A stretch of 64,000 nucleotides of DNA, from positions 52,405,631-52,469,630 of the forward strand of contig CM039508.1 of the NCBI GenBank assembly GCA_022432975.1. Direction: 5' to 3'. This DNA is from Begonia masoniana (Eukaryota; Streptophyta; Magnoliopsida; Cucurbitales; Begoniaceae). The notes below the pieces were generated by a model. That model made no database searches. It was not told the DNA's origin and saw only the letters and a program-made list of their open reading frames with translations. The position numbers and the translations under genes were made by a program. Position 1 is the stretch's first letter. The number at the start of each line of letters is the position of its first letter. This document shows, one piece after another, positions 35,181-46,552 of this stretch.

Positions 35181-35494
35181 TGTTGAGTTATGGAGTCTAA
35201 TTAGGTTTAGGGGTATTATGGTCAAGTAATTACCCTGTTATTATGTAACCCTAAATCGTCTATTATATAAAGGCGTGTTTAGGTTATTGAATGTATCACA
35301 GAAAGAGACAGAGTGTCTGAGTGTGTGAGGAACAACTGTTGTAACTCCGGTTTTTCATCTTAGTAAAATCTGTCAGCGGCCAGTGGACGTAGCTCTCGTG
35401 ACGAGAGTGAACCACTATAAATCTGTGTGTTCTTTCTTTTTTCGTATTTCCTAAATCGTTCGTTACAGGAGGATTAGGGTGTCTAATCCTAACA
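35181..35494 (+). repeat. 5' LTR of the copia element
   Basis: 314 bp. It contains TATATAAA at 35264-35271, a likely TATA box, with GGCGTGTTTAGG just after. The end CCTAACA is followed by the PBS at 35497. Confidence 0.95.
35264..35271 (+). promoter_or_regulatory. Probable TATA box of the copia LTR promoter
   Basis: TATATAAA in the middle of the 5' LTR; the same sequence occurs in the 3' LTR near 40305. The position fits a U3 promoter with U3/R transition downstream. Confidence 0.6.
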
Positions 35495-35496
35495 AC

Positions 35497-35508
35497 TGGT
35501 ATCAAAGC
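35497..35508 (+). other. Primer binding site (initiator tRNA-Met), copia element
   Basis: TGGTATCAAAGC, two bases after the 5' LTR; one mismatch to the usual TGGTATCAGAGC. Confidence 0.88.
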
Positions 35509-36243
35509 TTCGAGGTTGAAGTGGTTTTCGAAAATCAGGGTTTGATTCTTCGAAGGGTATCGATCGATTTGAGGTTCGTAATTTCGTTAAGTGAAATTTC
35601 AATTTTTGGAGAAAAAGAAAAAGTTTTGGTTTGATTTTCTGCCGTGGGAAACAAAAGGTGAAAAACAAAAAAGAAAAAGGGTTTATTTTTCTCGTGTTCT
35701 GTTCTTTGCTCGCACGAAGAACAGAGAAGCCAACGCCGAACAGAGAAGAGCCCGAGCCGCGCGAAGGAGAAGCTCGATCCCGCCGCCGACCGCCGCGCTC
35801 CGTTCAGAATCTCGCCGCCGATCAAACCGGCGCGCGCGTCAGAGAAGAAGACCGCGACGTCGCCGTAGAACAGAACCTGCTGTTCTGTTCTCCCCGAGCC
35901 GCGGCCCGAGCCGCGAACACCTGGACCGTCGTCGACCTCCGAGCGCCGAGCAGAACCGACCGCCGACCGCCGCCCACCGCACGGCTGTTCGCCCTTGTTC
36001 GTCGCTGCAGGATTGCCGAGCAGTATTTTTGGCAGGAAATTGGCTGGACAGAAATTCAGAAAATTGGTTGAAAATTTTGGAATAAATTTGGGTGCAATTT
36101 TTCTGAAATTATTGGTTGATTATTTGATTGGAAAATTTCTGTGATAAATTATCTGGTTTATCTGTGATCGTGCTGATAAATCTGTTGGTTCAGAATATTT
36201 TGTGGAATTTATTCTGATTATTAAAGGGGAGTTTTTGATAAAG

Positions 36244-39200
36244 ATGGCAGGCGACGATAGTACAAGTCACAGTATTAAAAATTTTGATGGGACAGATTTT
36301 GCGTTCTGGAGAATGCAAATTGAAGACTATTTATATGGGAAAGATCTTGAACTTCCATTGAGTGCAAAACCAGAAAAGATGGACGCCGTTGAATGGAATC
36401 GCCTTGACAGAAAAGTTTTGGGAGTCGTCAGATTGACGCTGACTCAAAGCGTTGCTCACAACGTGGCGAAGGAGACAACTACAGCGAGTCTAATGAAGGC
36501 TCTATCTGATATGTACGAGAAACCCTCTGCGAATAACAAGGTGCATCTGATGAAAAAATTGTTTAATCTGAAAATGGGTGAAGGTACTTCTGTAGCTGCA
36601 CATTTGAATGAATTTAATACTGTCGTGAATCAATTATTATCTGTGAATATTGATTTTGGGGATGAGGTTCGAGCCCTAATTTTGTTGGCGTCGCTTCCGA
36701 ATAGCTGGGAGCCCATGAGGGCAGCAGTCAGTAATTCAATCGGCAGTGCAAAATTGGTATTTACTGATGTGAGGGATCGTATTCTAGCCGAGGAAGTGAG
36801 AAGAATTGATTCTGGTGAAACATCAAAAGGTTCAGCTCTCCATGTTGAAAACAGAGGAAGAAATAATAACAGAAACTCCAACCGGGGCAGGGGCAGAAGC
36901 AGATCCAATTCGAGAAATGGAAGGGGTCACTCAAAATCCGGGAAAAAAATTGAGTGTTGGAATTGTGGCAAGCAGGGTCACATGAAAAAGGATTGCAGAG
37001 CTCCGAAGAAGAACGATACTGAAAAAGGTGATGGAGCAAATATAGTAACAGAAGAGGTCACTGATGCATTGATTCTATCAGTCGATAGCCCGATAGACTC
37101 ATGGGTCTTGGACTCGGGAGCATCCTTTCATACCACAGCTCACAAAGAACTAATGGCAAATTATGTAGCTGGTAATCATGGGAAAGTCTATCTTGCAGAT
37201 GGTGAGCCACTGGATATTGTGGGCATCGGGGACATCAAATTGAAGACGACAAACGGGTCAGTTTGGAGTATCAATAAAGTAAGACATGTTCCGGGTTTGA
37301 TGCGTAATTTGATTTCAGTGGGGCAGCTTGATAGTGAGGGTTACCATATTAGTTTCGGAACTAATGCGTGGAAGGTAACTAGAGGAGCGATGGTAGTCGC
37401 TCGAGGTCAGAAAACAGGAACCCTATACATGACTTCTACATGCAGAGACACAATTGCAGTTGTTGATAGCTCGAAGAACACAGAGTTGTGGCATTGCAGA
37501 TTGGGCCACATGAGCGAGAAAGGAATGAAAATTCTTGTGAAGAATGGTCAGATTCCGGAGCTGAAGTCTGTTGAGCATCAGTTTTGTGAAAGTTGCATTT
37601 TTGGGAAACAGAAACGTGTCAGTTTTCTAAAGGTTGGCAAGGAGCTGAAGCAGAAAAAACTGGAATTAGTGCACACTGATGTGTGGGGACCCGCACCCGT
37701 TTCTTCTCTTGGTGGATCACACTACTACGTGACGTTCATAGATGATTCCACAAGAAAGGTTTGGGTCTACTTCATGAAGAACAAGTCTGATGTTTTCAGT
37801 GTTTTCAAGAAGTGGAAGGCTTTGGTTGAGAATGAAACGAATCTGAAAGTGAAGTGTTTGAGATCTGACAACGGAGGCGAGTACATCAATGCAGAGTTCA
37901 GCGAGTATTGTGCTATGAATGGGATCAAGATGCAGAAGACCATTCCTCGAACGCCTCAAGAAAATGGAGTAGCTGAAAGGATGAACAGAACGCTGAATGA
38001 ACGTGCAAGGAGCATGAGATTGCACGCCGGACTGCCTAAATGCTTTTGGGCAGATGCAGTCAGCACAGCAGCCTACCTGATAAATAGAGGACCATCTGTA
38101 CCTCTAGATTACAAAATTCCAGAAGAAGCTTGGAGCGGTAAAAAGGTAAACTTTTCTTTTCTGAAAGTTTTTTGGTTGCTTATCATATGTTCATATTGAT
38201 GATTCTGATAGAAGTAAGTTTGATTCGAAATCTAATAAGTGTTTTCTTATTGGTTATGGTGACGCCGAGTTTGGTTATCGTTTCTGGGATAATCAAAATC
38301 GGAAGATCATTCGCAGCAAGAACGTCATCTTCAACGAACAAGTTCTTTACAAGGATGCTGTTGGTACGACTTCTGACAGTGGGAGTTCTGTATTGAAAGA
38401 GTCTACTGCGGTCAATTTCGGAGATTTTTCAGCTGATAATAGTCCGACTGTTGAAGAAAATCGGGGTATTGTTGAAGAAGAAGTTGATGAGAATGTGGCT
38501 CCAGAGGTAAATCCGCAAACGCCGATTGCAGAACCAAGAAGATCATCCAGAATCAGCAAACCAACTCAGAGATGGTCCCCGTCTCTCAATTACATTTTGC
38601 TTACTGACAGAGGTGAACCGGGATGTTATGAAGAAGCAGAACAGTCTGATGATTTGATTGAGTGGGAGGCAGCCATGAAAGATGAAATGGACTCACTGAA
38701 ATCAAATGAAACTTAGGACATTGACCAAGTTGCCGAAGAGGAAGCAAGCACTGCATAACAAGTGGGTTTACCGAATTAAAGAAGAACCTGATGGAAGCAA
38801 GAGATATAAAGCCAGATTGGTGGTCAAGGGTTTTCAACAGAAAGAAGGCATTGACTATACCGATATTTTCTCACCAGTGGTGAAGCTGACAACGATCAGA
38901 ACAGTTTTGAGTTTGGTTGTGAAAGAAGATCTTCATCTGCAGCAGATGGATGTGAAAACTGCTTTCCTTCACGGCAGTTTAGATGAAGAGATATACATGC
39001 GTCAGCCACAAGGTTTTGAGATGAGAGGTAAAGAGGAACTTGTATGTAAGCTTCAGAAGAGTTTGTACGGTTTGAAACAGGCTCCAAGGCAGTGGTACAA
39101 GAGATTTGACAGCTTCATGAAGAATAACAGTTTTGTGAGATGTGAAGCCGATCACTGTTGCTACATCAAAAGGTTTGATAATTCCTACATTATTCTGCTC

Positions 39201-40160
39201 CTTTATGTTGATGATATGTTGATTGCTGGAGCAAGCTTGCATGAGATTGACAGGCTGAAGAGGAAGTTATCTACAGAGTTTGCAATGAAGGATTTGGGTG
39301 CTGCAAAACAAATCCTTGGGATGAGAATATTCAGGGATAAGGATGTTCTCAAACTCTCACAAGAAGACTATGTGAAGAAGGTTCTTAGCAGGTTCCAAAT
39401 GCAGGATGCGAAGCCAGTCACTACACCATTGGCTAGTCATTTCAAACTATCCAAAGATCAGTCACCCTCGACCGAGGAAGAGAGGAACTACATGGCCAAA
39501 GTTCCATATGCCTCAGCCGTTGGTAGTCTTATGTATGCGATGGTTTGTACACGACCAGATATTGCACATGCAGTGGGAGTTGTCAGCAGGTTTATGAGTA
39601 ATCCAGGAAGAAAACATTGGGAAGCTGTAAAATGGATCTTGCGATACTTGAAGGGTAGTTCGGGATTCGCTTTATGTTTTCGAAAGTCAGATTTGGGCTT
39701 GGATGGATATGTTGATGCTGATAATGGTGGTGATATTGACAGTAGTAAGAGCAGGACTGGGTATGTCTACACTTTGGGTGGTACCGCAATCAGTTGGGTT
39801 TCGAGACTTCAAGATGTCGTCGCTCTTTCTAGCTGTGAAGCTGAGTATATTGCAGTGACAGAAGCTGCAAAGGAGATGATGTGGTTACAGCCTTTTCTAC
39901 GCGAGTTAGGCCAAAACTACGATGAGAGTGTATTGCATTGTGACAGCCAGAGTGCCATTCATTTGGCAAAGAATCCAGTTTATCATGGCAAGACAAAACA
40001 TATACAGGTGCGTTATCACTTTATCAGATCTGCTTTAGAAGATGGAGTATTAGCGCTTGAGAAGATCCCAGGGAGTCGGAATCCAGCTGACATGTTGACG
40101 AAAGCTGTGACGAGTGAGAAGCTGAAGTTGTGCGCAACTTCAGTTGGACTTCTTGGTTGA
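36244..40160 (+). pseudogene. copia gag-pol polyprotein, two frameshifts
   Basis: The start is the ATG at 36244 (MAGDDSTSHSIKNFDGTDFA). The first open part ends at 38199 after 651 codons. It contains gag, a zinc knuckle at about 237-250 (CWNCGKQGHMKKDC, CX2CX4HX4C), protease at about 289 (WVLDSGASFHTT), the pre-integrase LWHCRLGHMSEKG, and an integrase core with HTDVWGPAP, RSDNGGEY and TPQENGVAERMNRTL. A 1-bp insertion in the T-run at 38168-38173 shifts the frame. The text resumes in the next frame to 38716, where a second extra base (near 38714, creating TAG) shifts it again. Reverse transcriptase and RNase H are then open to 40160: YKARLVVKGFQQ, MDVKTAFLHG, LLYVDDMLIAG, LSSCEAEYIAVTEA and the HCDSQSAIHLAKNP end. 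Each catalytic motif looks intact, so the two shifts are the only evident defects. Confidence 0.93.
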
Positions 40161-40210
40161 GACATTGAAGTGAAGCCGCTGAAGATGGAGAGATGATGTG
40201 ATTAGTCTCC

Positions 40211-40221
40211 AAGTGGGAGAT
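40211..40221 (+). other. Polypurine tract of the copia element
   Basis: AAGTGGGAGAT directly before the 3' LTR, as expected for copia plus-strand priming. Confidence 0.85.
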
Positions 40222-40535
40222 TGTTGAGTTATGGAATCTAATTAGGTTTAGGGGTATTATGGTCAAGTAATTACCCTGTTATTATGTAACCCTAAATCGT
40301 CTATTATATAAAGGCGTGTTTAGGTTATTGAATGTATCACAGAAAGAGACAGAGTGTCTGAGTGTGTGAGGAACAACTGTTGTAACTCCGGTTTTTCATC
40401 TTAGTAAAATTTGTCAGCGGCCAGTGGACGTAGCTCTCGTGACGAGAGTGAACCACTATAAATCTGTGTGTTCTTTCTTTTTTCGTATTTCCTAAATCGT
40501 TCGTTACAGGAGGATTAGGGCGTCTAATCCTAACA
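40222..40535 (+). repeat. 3' LTR of the copia element
   Basis: 314 bp, differing from the 5' LTR at g/a, c/t and t/c positions. It is followed by the TSD AGATC at 40536-40540. Confidence 0.95.
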
Positions 40536-40585
40536 AGATCATGCATCTCTTCCTTCTCATTTCCCTCCTTTTCTATACAATCCCC

Positions 40586-41299
40586 CTAATGGGATGGTAA
40601 CTACTAGTTATGGATAAGGCAGCAAATGCAAGGAAGGGAAGATGAAGGAACAAAATAAATAAAACTAGCACAAAAAGATCATACTAACCTTGTCGTAATT
40701 GTACAAGTGCTTCTGCCAAGTTTTTGGATATTCCAAATCAACATCTAAGTTCAGTTTTGTAAAATAAATTTATCAGCCTCACGAAGTGAATGTCTAATTC
40801 AAAAAAAAAAAAAAAAAAAAAACTTCTTTCGGTAGTCATCAGCTGTGATCTACATGAAATTCACAACATACCAACAACGTACCAAGACTTGTTTGGTAGA
40901 AAAAATACTTTCAGCTTCCAAGTTACCTTATTAGGAACATAATTAAGGAATGCCCGGTGAACAGCAGGCTTCAGAGCTAAAAATCTGGAAGGGAGTAAGA
41001 AAGGAAAAGCATAAAAAAGGATCATCCGGGAATTTAACATTTTCTCATGAAGCAGATGACAAGTGTTAAATGTTTGATATTTTTGTTCCCTTTATGTTTA
41101 ATTATTCTAAAAGATCTATTTGAATTAATTTGTGACTTAAGGATATTGGAAGACTTAAAAAATAATTTGTTAAGATTTAGAAGTATCGAATAATTTGTTA
41201 AAAACACATATTAGAACATACTCAAGACGACATTCAAGTATCTAATCTTAAGAAGTACTTACTTGTGTCCTGACGGTGTGGAAATCTTAGATTAATCCG
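40586..41299. other. Flank of the copia element, with possible exons of the disrupted gene
   Basis: Apart from the two minus-strand exon-like stretches noted for the split gene, and a run of 22-23 A at 40801, nothing is recognised. Confidence 0.35.
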
Positions 41300-42650
41300 G
41301 CAGATAGCTGTGTGGGTGGCCGTGTCAATGAAGTATAAGTCTTATTGCTCTCTCAAAGTGAGGGGATGTGGTTGCTCTATATGCAATTCACATTACATCT
41401 TTGTACACTTTTCACGAAAGTCTTTTTGAAATTTGCTTAAAAATATCTGAGGCAGTAGCGGTATTCAGTTGATGGTAATACATCCATCACAATAGGCAAC
41501 AATCCCTAACATTTCAACGAACAAGTAAATTAACAACAAAAGCATGTACGAACACACATATTATAAAAAATCGCAAATGCATTATACTTTTTGTCGATAA
41601 GAAATAAATATACAGTCATATCCATCCTCAGTGTCTATGTCTGTCTTTAGTACTTCTAGAACCCACTTTCATGAGTCTTTGCATTATGTTTCCACAACTG
41701 CAATAGCAACTAGATAAATTTCTTCGTTACCATCAATGCTGATAATTGTCAGTAATTGACCTGGACACGAACCCTTAAGATGATAACAATCCAAACATAT
41801 GATCGATCTACCACACTGAAGCAAACCACTCTTGCACGCAGCCATACATATATACATTCTTTTAAATACAATATTTTATCTATAATTAGGCACCAAATCT
41901 ACACTAAGAACCAAAGTGCTGCCCAAATTAGATTATGAATTTTTTTTACGTACAACCACAATAACTTATATTGTTTGTCGTCATTCTCTTCATTCAGTTT
42001 TTGAGCTTCACTTATTGCCTTTATGGCTATATTTGGTGTAATGTTGACATTAAAATCTTTCACTACTTTCTCGATAATGGAAGGAATTTTCCATGCAGAA
42101 TGACTTTTAAACTTGTCCAAATATTTAGTTGCCACGCATTTTGTTGAAACATGTCGACTTTCAATTTTTTGCTAACAATTGTGGATTTCATTCAAACTCT
42201 TTATTTGATATGTAAGTTCACATTACATCTTCGAAGCATGTAATTGTTATACACATCTGTCTTCACACACTGACATCAATCGTCGAGAATCATTTTTAAT
42301 AAGTTTTACCTCATAACCATTCTTCAACAAATACTCTATGATTTTGTCACTAATTTTCTTCAATAAATTATATTTCTTCCTCAAATAGAAACTCATCACA
42401 CAAACTTTGCGTACAAGTTTGCTTTCGCACTGATCATCCTCTAAGTCGCATAATGAACGAAGCACCTCCTCATCTAGCATTTCTGACTTATAATACATCT
42501 CTATTTATTCGTGATCGAATGCACAAATCTCTCCATAAATAGGTGCGGAGTATGACTCCCATTCCATGTTCGGATTACAAATTGTTGCTCCGTCTAGCTC
42601 AAACGAGCTACTAGTACTAGCATCCATCGAAATCGACCCCCTCGATCTGT
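41300..42650 (-). mobile_element. Decayed Mutator-like (MULE) transposase
   Basis: Broken pieces in MuDR order on the minus strand: an N-terminal domain at 42498-42247 (YLLKNGYEVKLIKNDSRRLM, as in the plant MuDR N-terminal domain); at 42135-41899 the DNA-binding-like part before the catalytic core (KSHSAWKIPSIIEKVVKDFN, NEENDDKQYKLLW); near 41740-41640 the catalytic region (ISIDGNEEIYLVAIAVVET, then KWVLEVLKT); near 41480-41400 PSTEYRYCLRYF and NFKKTF. Many stops and shifts make it inactive. I could not define terminal inverted repeats or a target duplication. Confidence 0.7.
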
Positions 42651-42755
42651 GCCCTAAAATGAGAACAGGGGGTCGGTGTGGGGGTCATGACCCTCCGTTC
42701 CCGAGCATGCACAAAAGCACGCTGAGGAACATGGGTCAATCTCCGTGAAAGGCCC

Positions 42756-42787
42756 CGTTCTCACTTGAATCAATTCAAGTGAGAACG
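42756..42787. repeat. Short, almost perfect palindrome
   Basis: CGTTCTCACTTGAA, then a 4-base loop TCAA, then TTCAAGTGAGAACG: a 14-bp stem with no mismatch. It could be a small foldback footprint or part of a MITE. Confidence 0.85.
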
Positions 42788-44176
42788 AGGACCCGGTAAA
42801 GGTTGATTTGTTCATTTCTCATAGTTGGAGGATGAGCAAATTGTTTTAACTTTTTTTTGTTAAACACCTCATGCATGAAGGGTTAAATGTGAATATTGCC
42901 CTTTTTCCTCTCACTTAACGGTCTTATTCACAGTCCTTCAATGTGGACTTCTTTGCTCCATTCAACTTCATGGGACGGGAAGTATAACCTGCAGCTCCTC
43001 GGCAGCTCTCTTTTAAATCTTGTTTGGCTGACTCAAAAATTGAAAAATTGCAGGCTTGACATGATATTTCTTCTTCTGTTCTGTCACTTGGCAGCTTTGT
43101 ATCTTCATCTTTCATTTCTTCTCCTCCGTCTGTGTTTTCGTTGGGCTATATGTGGGATCTTTACAAAAAATTAACCATTGAAAAAATGGAGGATATTACA
43201 GAAGAAGAAACATTAGATTTATAAACAAATTATATCCATATGAATAATTTTCATCGGTGATGTTCATTTTTTAAATCGTGTAATATTTCCACAATATTAT
43301 AAACAGACAAATTATGTTTGAACCAAACAGAATTTTATTCTACCATAGTTTTTTTATCATTGGATCTCTCTTTAGTTAATTATTTGAGAGAATATGCTTT
43401 ATCTAAAAAGAATCGTATGATCGAATGAAAAATACTTTTTTATCCGTAAGTGAGAATCTTCAGAGTTGACCATTGAAAAAGCCGAGAATATTATAGAAGA
43501 AGAATCAATAAGTTTATAGCGTTTACATTGTCAAGAAGAGTTGTTTTATGCTAGATTTTTAGAACGCATAGTGGGCAAGTCTAAGATGATGCACGATTCA
43601 TGGTAAATGTGATCACGCAACAATGAGATAAATCTTTTTTCATCGGAGAATGTTTCCTAGCAAATGACGCAATTCTCCATTTCTCCTCCTTTCCTCAAGA
43701 AGTTGCATCTTCGAGGTGTCTCGATCTCAGAATTAGAGACGACTTTGTTGTCGACAATGAAAGATGCAGACGACATTTGATGAGGTGAACAAAAAGCTAG
43801 AGAGTCAAACTGTTGATGAAGGGACAGATTGACACAGCATATGAAAAGCCTAAAAAGAATGTGGAAAGACTACAGACGGCGAGAGAGAAACACAAGTGGA
43901 AAAACAACCGATTAGAAAGACAGTGCAAATGAGGAAAATAAAATGTCACTACGCACTGCATATGGAAGAATGAGGAAGGTCTCATGCAATGAGATAGAAG
44001 GAACAAAAGCTACATACCGTCGATGGAAAAGAACAATTATATCATCAGTTAAATTTAAAAAAAAATACAAACTATTCAAGTATAGTAATATATATTATAT
44101 TTTAAAATCAAAATAGTAATGGACAAATTAAAAATAAAATAAATTAAAATGTTAAAGGAGACATACATAACTCAAA
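42788..44176. other. Intergenic, nothing recognised
   Basis: AT-rich with short motif-less ORFs. The right end is the probable 3' UTR of deoxyhypusine synthase. Confidence 0.45.
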
Positions 44177-46552
44177 TCAAACCGCTGACAGATTAGATTT
44201 GTTTCTCCTCGCAGCAAATGTTTCTGCCACGAGTAGAGGGAAAGCAATCGTCGCATCACAATGTACCTGATCATATCCAGTTTACGAGATGAACCACTAA
44301 ATTCAATAGCCACTTAATCTCATAGAAAGCTAAAAAATGTATGGTACCTTCACAGTGTCGGCAGAACCTTTCAGTTTACCCCAAGATACAGCCTCATCTG
44401 GAGGAGCTCCAGAATCGCTTCCATCAAACTCTTGCGCTGTATTAATGAAGACAGCATAATCTGCACCATTACGCATCATATTGGCATTGCAAATATGATG
44501 CTTTGGCAGACCCCCTCCGAGGATTATCATTCCCGTCTTTCTCAGATTTGCGTGAACGGCTTCTCCATTAATGGCACGAATATCTGTGAAAGAGCTCATT
44601 ATGCTATCATTCTTATTTTTCAAGCCAAAATCATGCCACTAAAGCATGAATAACATACCTTGCACTACATCCACGACTAATCCAGGGCTGCGGAAAGAAT
44701 GAAAGTACAGCATGTCCCCTAGCGAGCCATCCGTTAAACCTGGACAAAATACTGGAATATTGTTCTGCCCAAATCCAAGTCAATGAAGCTTACAAGCGTG
44801 TACCATCCAAAGAAAAATAAAAAAGTAGGAACTTGAAACAAACACAACAAAAAGTGGATCACTAGTTTTGTCAAGATAATAAACTTTGTGCATTCAAGAT
44901 GAGACCCAAAAGAGATTGCGGAAATTCTTTTGAATTCTCACCTTGTATGCCCAGTAAAGATATGATCGCTTATCATTTATATCTCTCCCCAAGCGAGCAA
45001 TTAATTTGGATGGAGTCCATAATACTTTCTGCGAAAAGAAAAAGGAGAAATAAATCCACTGTCAGGAAATAACAATAGAATAAAATCATAACATCGTCTT
45101 ATTATTAACATTCAATAACTTGACTTTACAGGATATCATTTGACAGCGTATAAACTACCGTTATAAGGGAATGATTCTGTTGAATCCAATCAAAACGAAA
45201 ATCCCTTTACCACGAAATTTTAAAATGAAAACAATGAAAGGTGCTTAGCACAAAACAGGTCTAGGCAAGAATAGAAGTTACAAAATATAATCTATACCTC
45301 TTCCAGTTGTTCCTTCAACATCTGATCGAAAATTGGAATAATCCAATCTTCAAACTTGCAGTAGTTTTCATTAGGTACCAATAAGTTGCCGATGCGATTT
45401 AGACCTTTAGATCGTAAAACAGCTCCAGGTAAAGAGAAACTTCCTTTGTATGTGGGAGCAAAACATTTTATTAGATCTTCTTCAATCCCTCCAGCTGTGG
45501 TTACAATGACATCTACCTGCAATCATCTTATGTGAATTTTTAAGAAAGTTTAAATGCCCAAGAATGCATATTCATGTGAAAAAACTCCCAGCTTATTGCT
45601 GTAACTTGTAAGATATAATCTAATAATGAAAAATATGGATTTATATATCTCAGATATTAGGCTATACATTAAAGCAAATTTATCAAAAAAAAGGATCAAA
45701 AATAGAGATTTTCATCAGAAACTTTCCAACAATAGTGGACAAAATTTAATCTAGCATGCAAAATTTCTAAATAAAACTTAAAATGGTATATATATGACTA
45801 CAGACCAATAGCAAACATAAAGCGCAGATGCAATTTCTGAGAAACTCCACACCCATTATTTTTCCTCAATCATGGCTCACTACATGCTTTTCACAAAGAT
45901 CAACTCTAACTTTTACAACAAAAGGAGATTATACATTAAATTTCAATTTCTCAACTTTTATATCCAACCTTACCATGCATTAATACATAACACATTTAAA
46001 ATGCAGCATACAAAGAGATAAGAGACAATTATACATTACAAAAATAAATAAATAAATAAAGTGAGACATCAAGCACTACTCACCATACAATGTTCGACAA
46101 GATATCGAACTGTATCTCTAACTCCAGAAGAAATAAGGTTAGAAGTAAAACCAAGAAAGACTTTGCATCGAACAGATTCTCTATAGATTGTATCTCTCTC
46201 CTCTTCTGAGCAATCTTCCATTATACTCTCATCAGAAAGCCGCCAATCTAGCTTCAATACAATTCAGATAACTTGTCAATCATAATTATAAGCCTAAAGA
46301 AGCTTTGAAGGTTTCCTTAATTGTCAATAGATAAGGCTTACATACCATTCTATTGACGACATTTATGGCATCTCCTAAATTGGAGGCTTGAAAACCGGTG
46401 AAGATCATGGAACTAAGAAGTTTGGAGTAGTTCACCCCTTGATTAAAGTCATAGCCCTCGATTTCACCTAATTTTCCCTCCAAGCTCTCAGATTTTTGAA
46501 ATACAATGGAATGCACAGAAGCAGGAAGAAGATTTTTAATTTCTTCCCCCAT
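44177..46552 (-). CDS. DHS: Deoxyhypusine synthase
   Basis: Transfers the aminobutyl group of spermidine to a lysine of translation factor eIF5A, the first step of hypusine formation, in the cytosol with NAD. Seven exons: 46552-46346, 46251-46084, 45516-45298, 45028-44942, 44764-44659, 44583-44348 and 44266-44177, giving 370 residues with matching phases and GT-AG introns. The start is the ATG of [18 protein letters not shown]. Conserved blocks: [127 protein letters not shown] and SWGKLKG, whose Lys corresponds to the catalytic lysine of the family. Length fits plant DHS. No lesion seen. Confidence 0.96.

Larger units (their letters stand above)
35181..40535 (+). mobile_element. Full-length young Ty1/copia LTR retrotransposon
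   Basis: A 5355-bp element with 5-bp target-site duplication AGATC (35176-35180 and 40536-40540). The LTRs are 314 bp each and differ by eye at three positions, all transitions (about 1%). With the commonly used plant LTR rate of 1.3e-8 per site per year this would be a few hundred thousand years, an assumption-bound figure. The LTRs start TGTTG and end TAACA. PBS, PPT and a single gag-pol in copia order (protease, integrase, reverse transcriptase, RNase H) are present. Two 1-bp insertions break the frame. The 5' leader between PBS and gag is about 740 bp and unusually GC-rich at 35740-36000. It lies in a candidate exon of a minus-strand gene. Confidence 0.96.
34924..40585 (-). pseudogene. 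Unidentified gene with an exon split by the copia insertion
   Basis: Two adjoining exon-like blocks read on the minus strand. The first runs from an acceptor at 40585 to a donor at 35103. If the copia element and one AGATC copy are removed, it is a 123-bp open exon (41 codons) with GDCIEKEGNEKEEMHDLISQ before the middle and HPFATLCIK at its end. The second is 35042-34924 (DPREYFNSQQANTLRTLDD..., 39 codons plus 2 bases), with compatible phase. Further possible exons lie at 40689 to about 40755 (DLEYPKTWQKHLYNYDK) and about 40925-40985 (FLALKPAVHRAFLNYVPNK), but their junctions do not all agree. I do not recognise the protein. If the gene is real, the copia element disrupts it. Confidence 0.4.

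Noticed and set aside
35591..36085. Arg-rich protein of 146-164 residues in the copia leader
   Set aside because: The composition follows from the GC-rich leader and no domain is recognisable. Kept as a question in the findings, not called as a gene.
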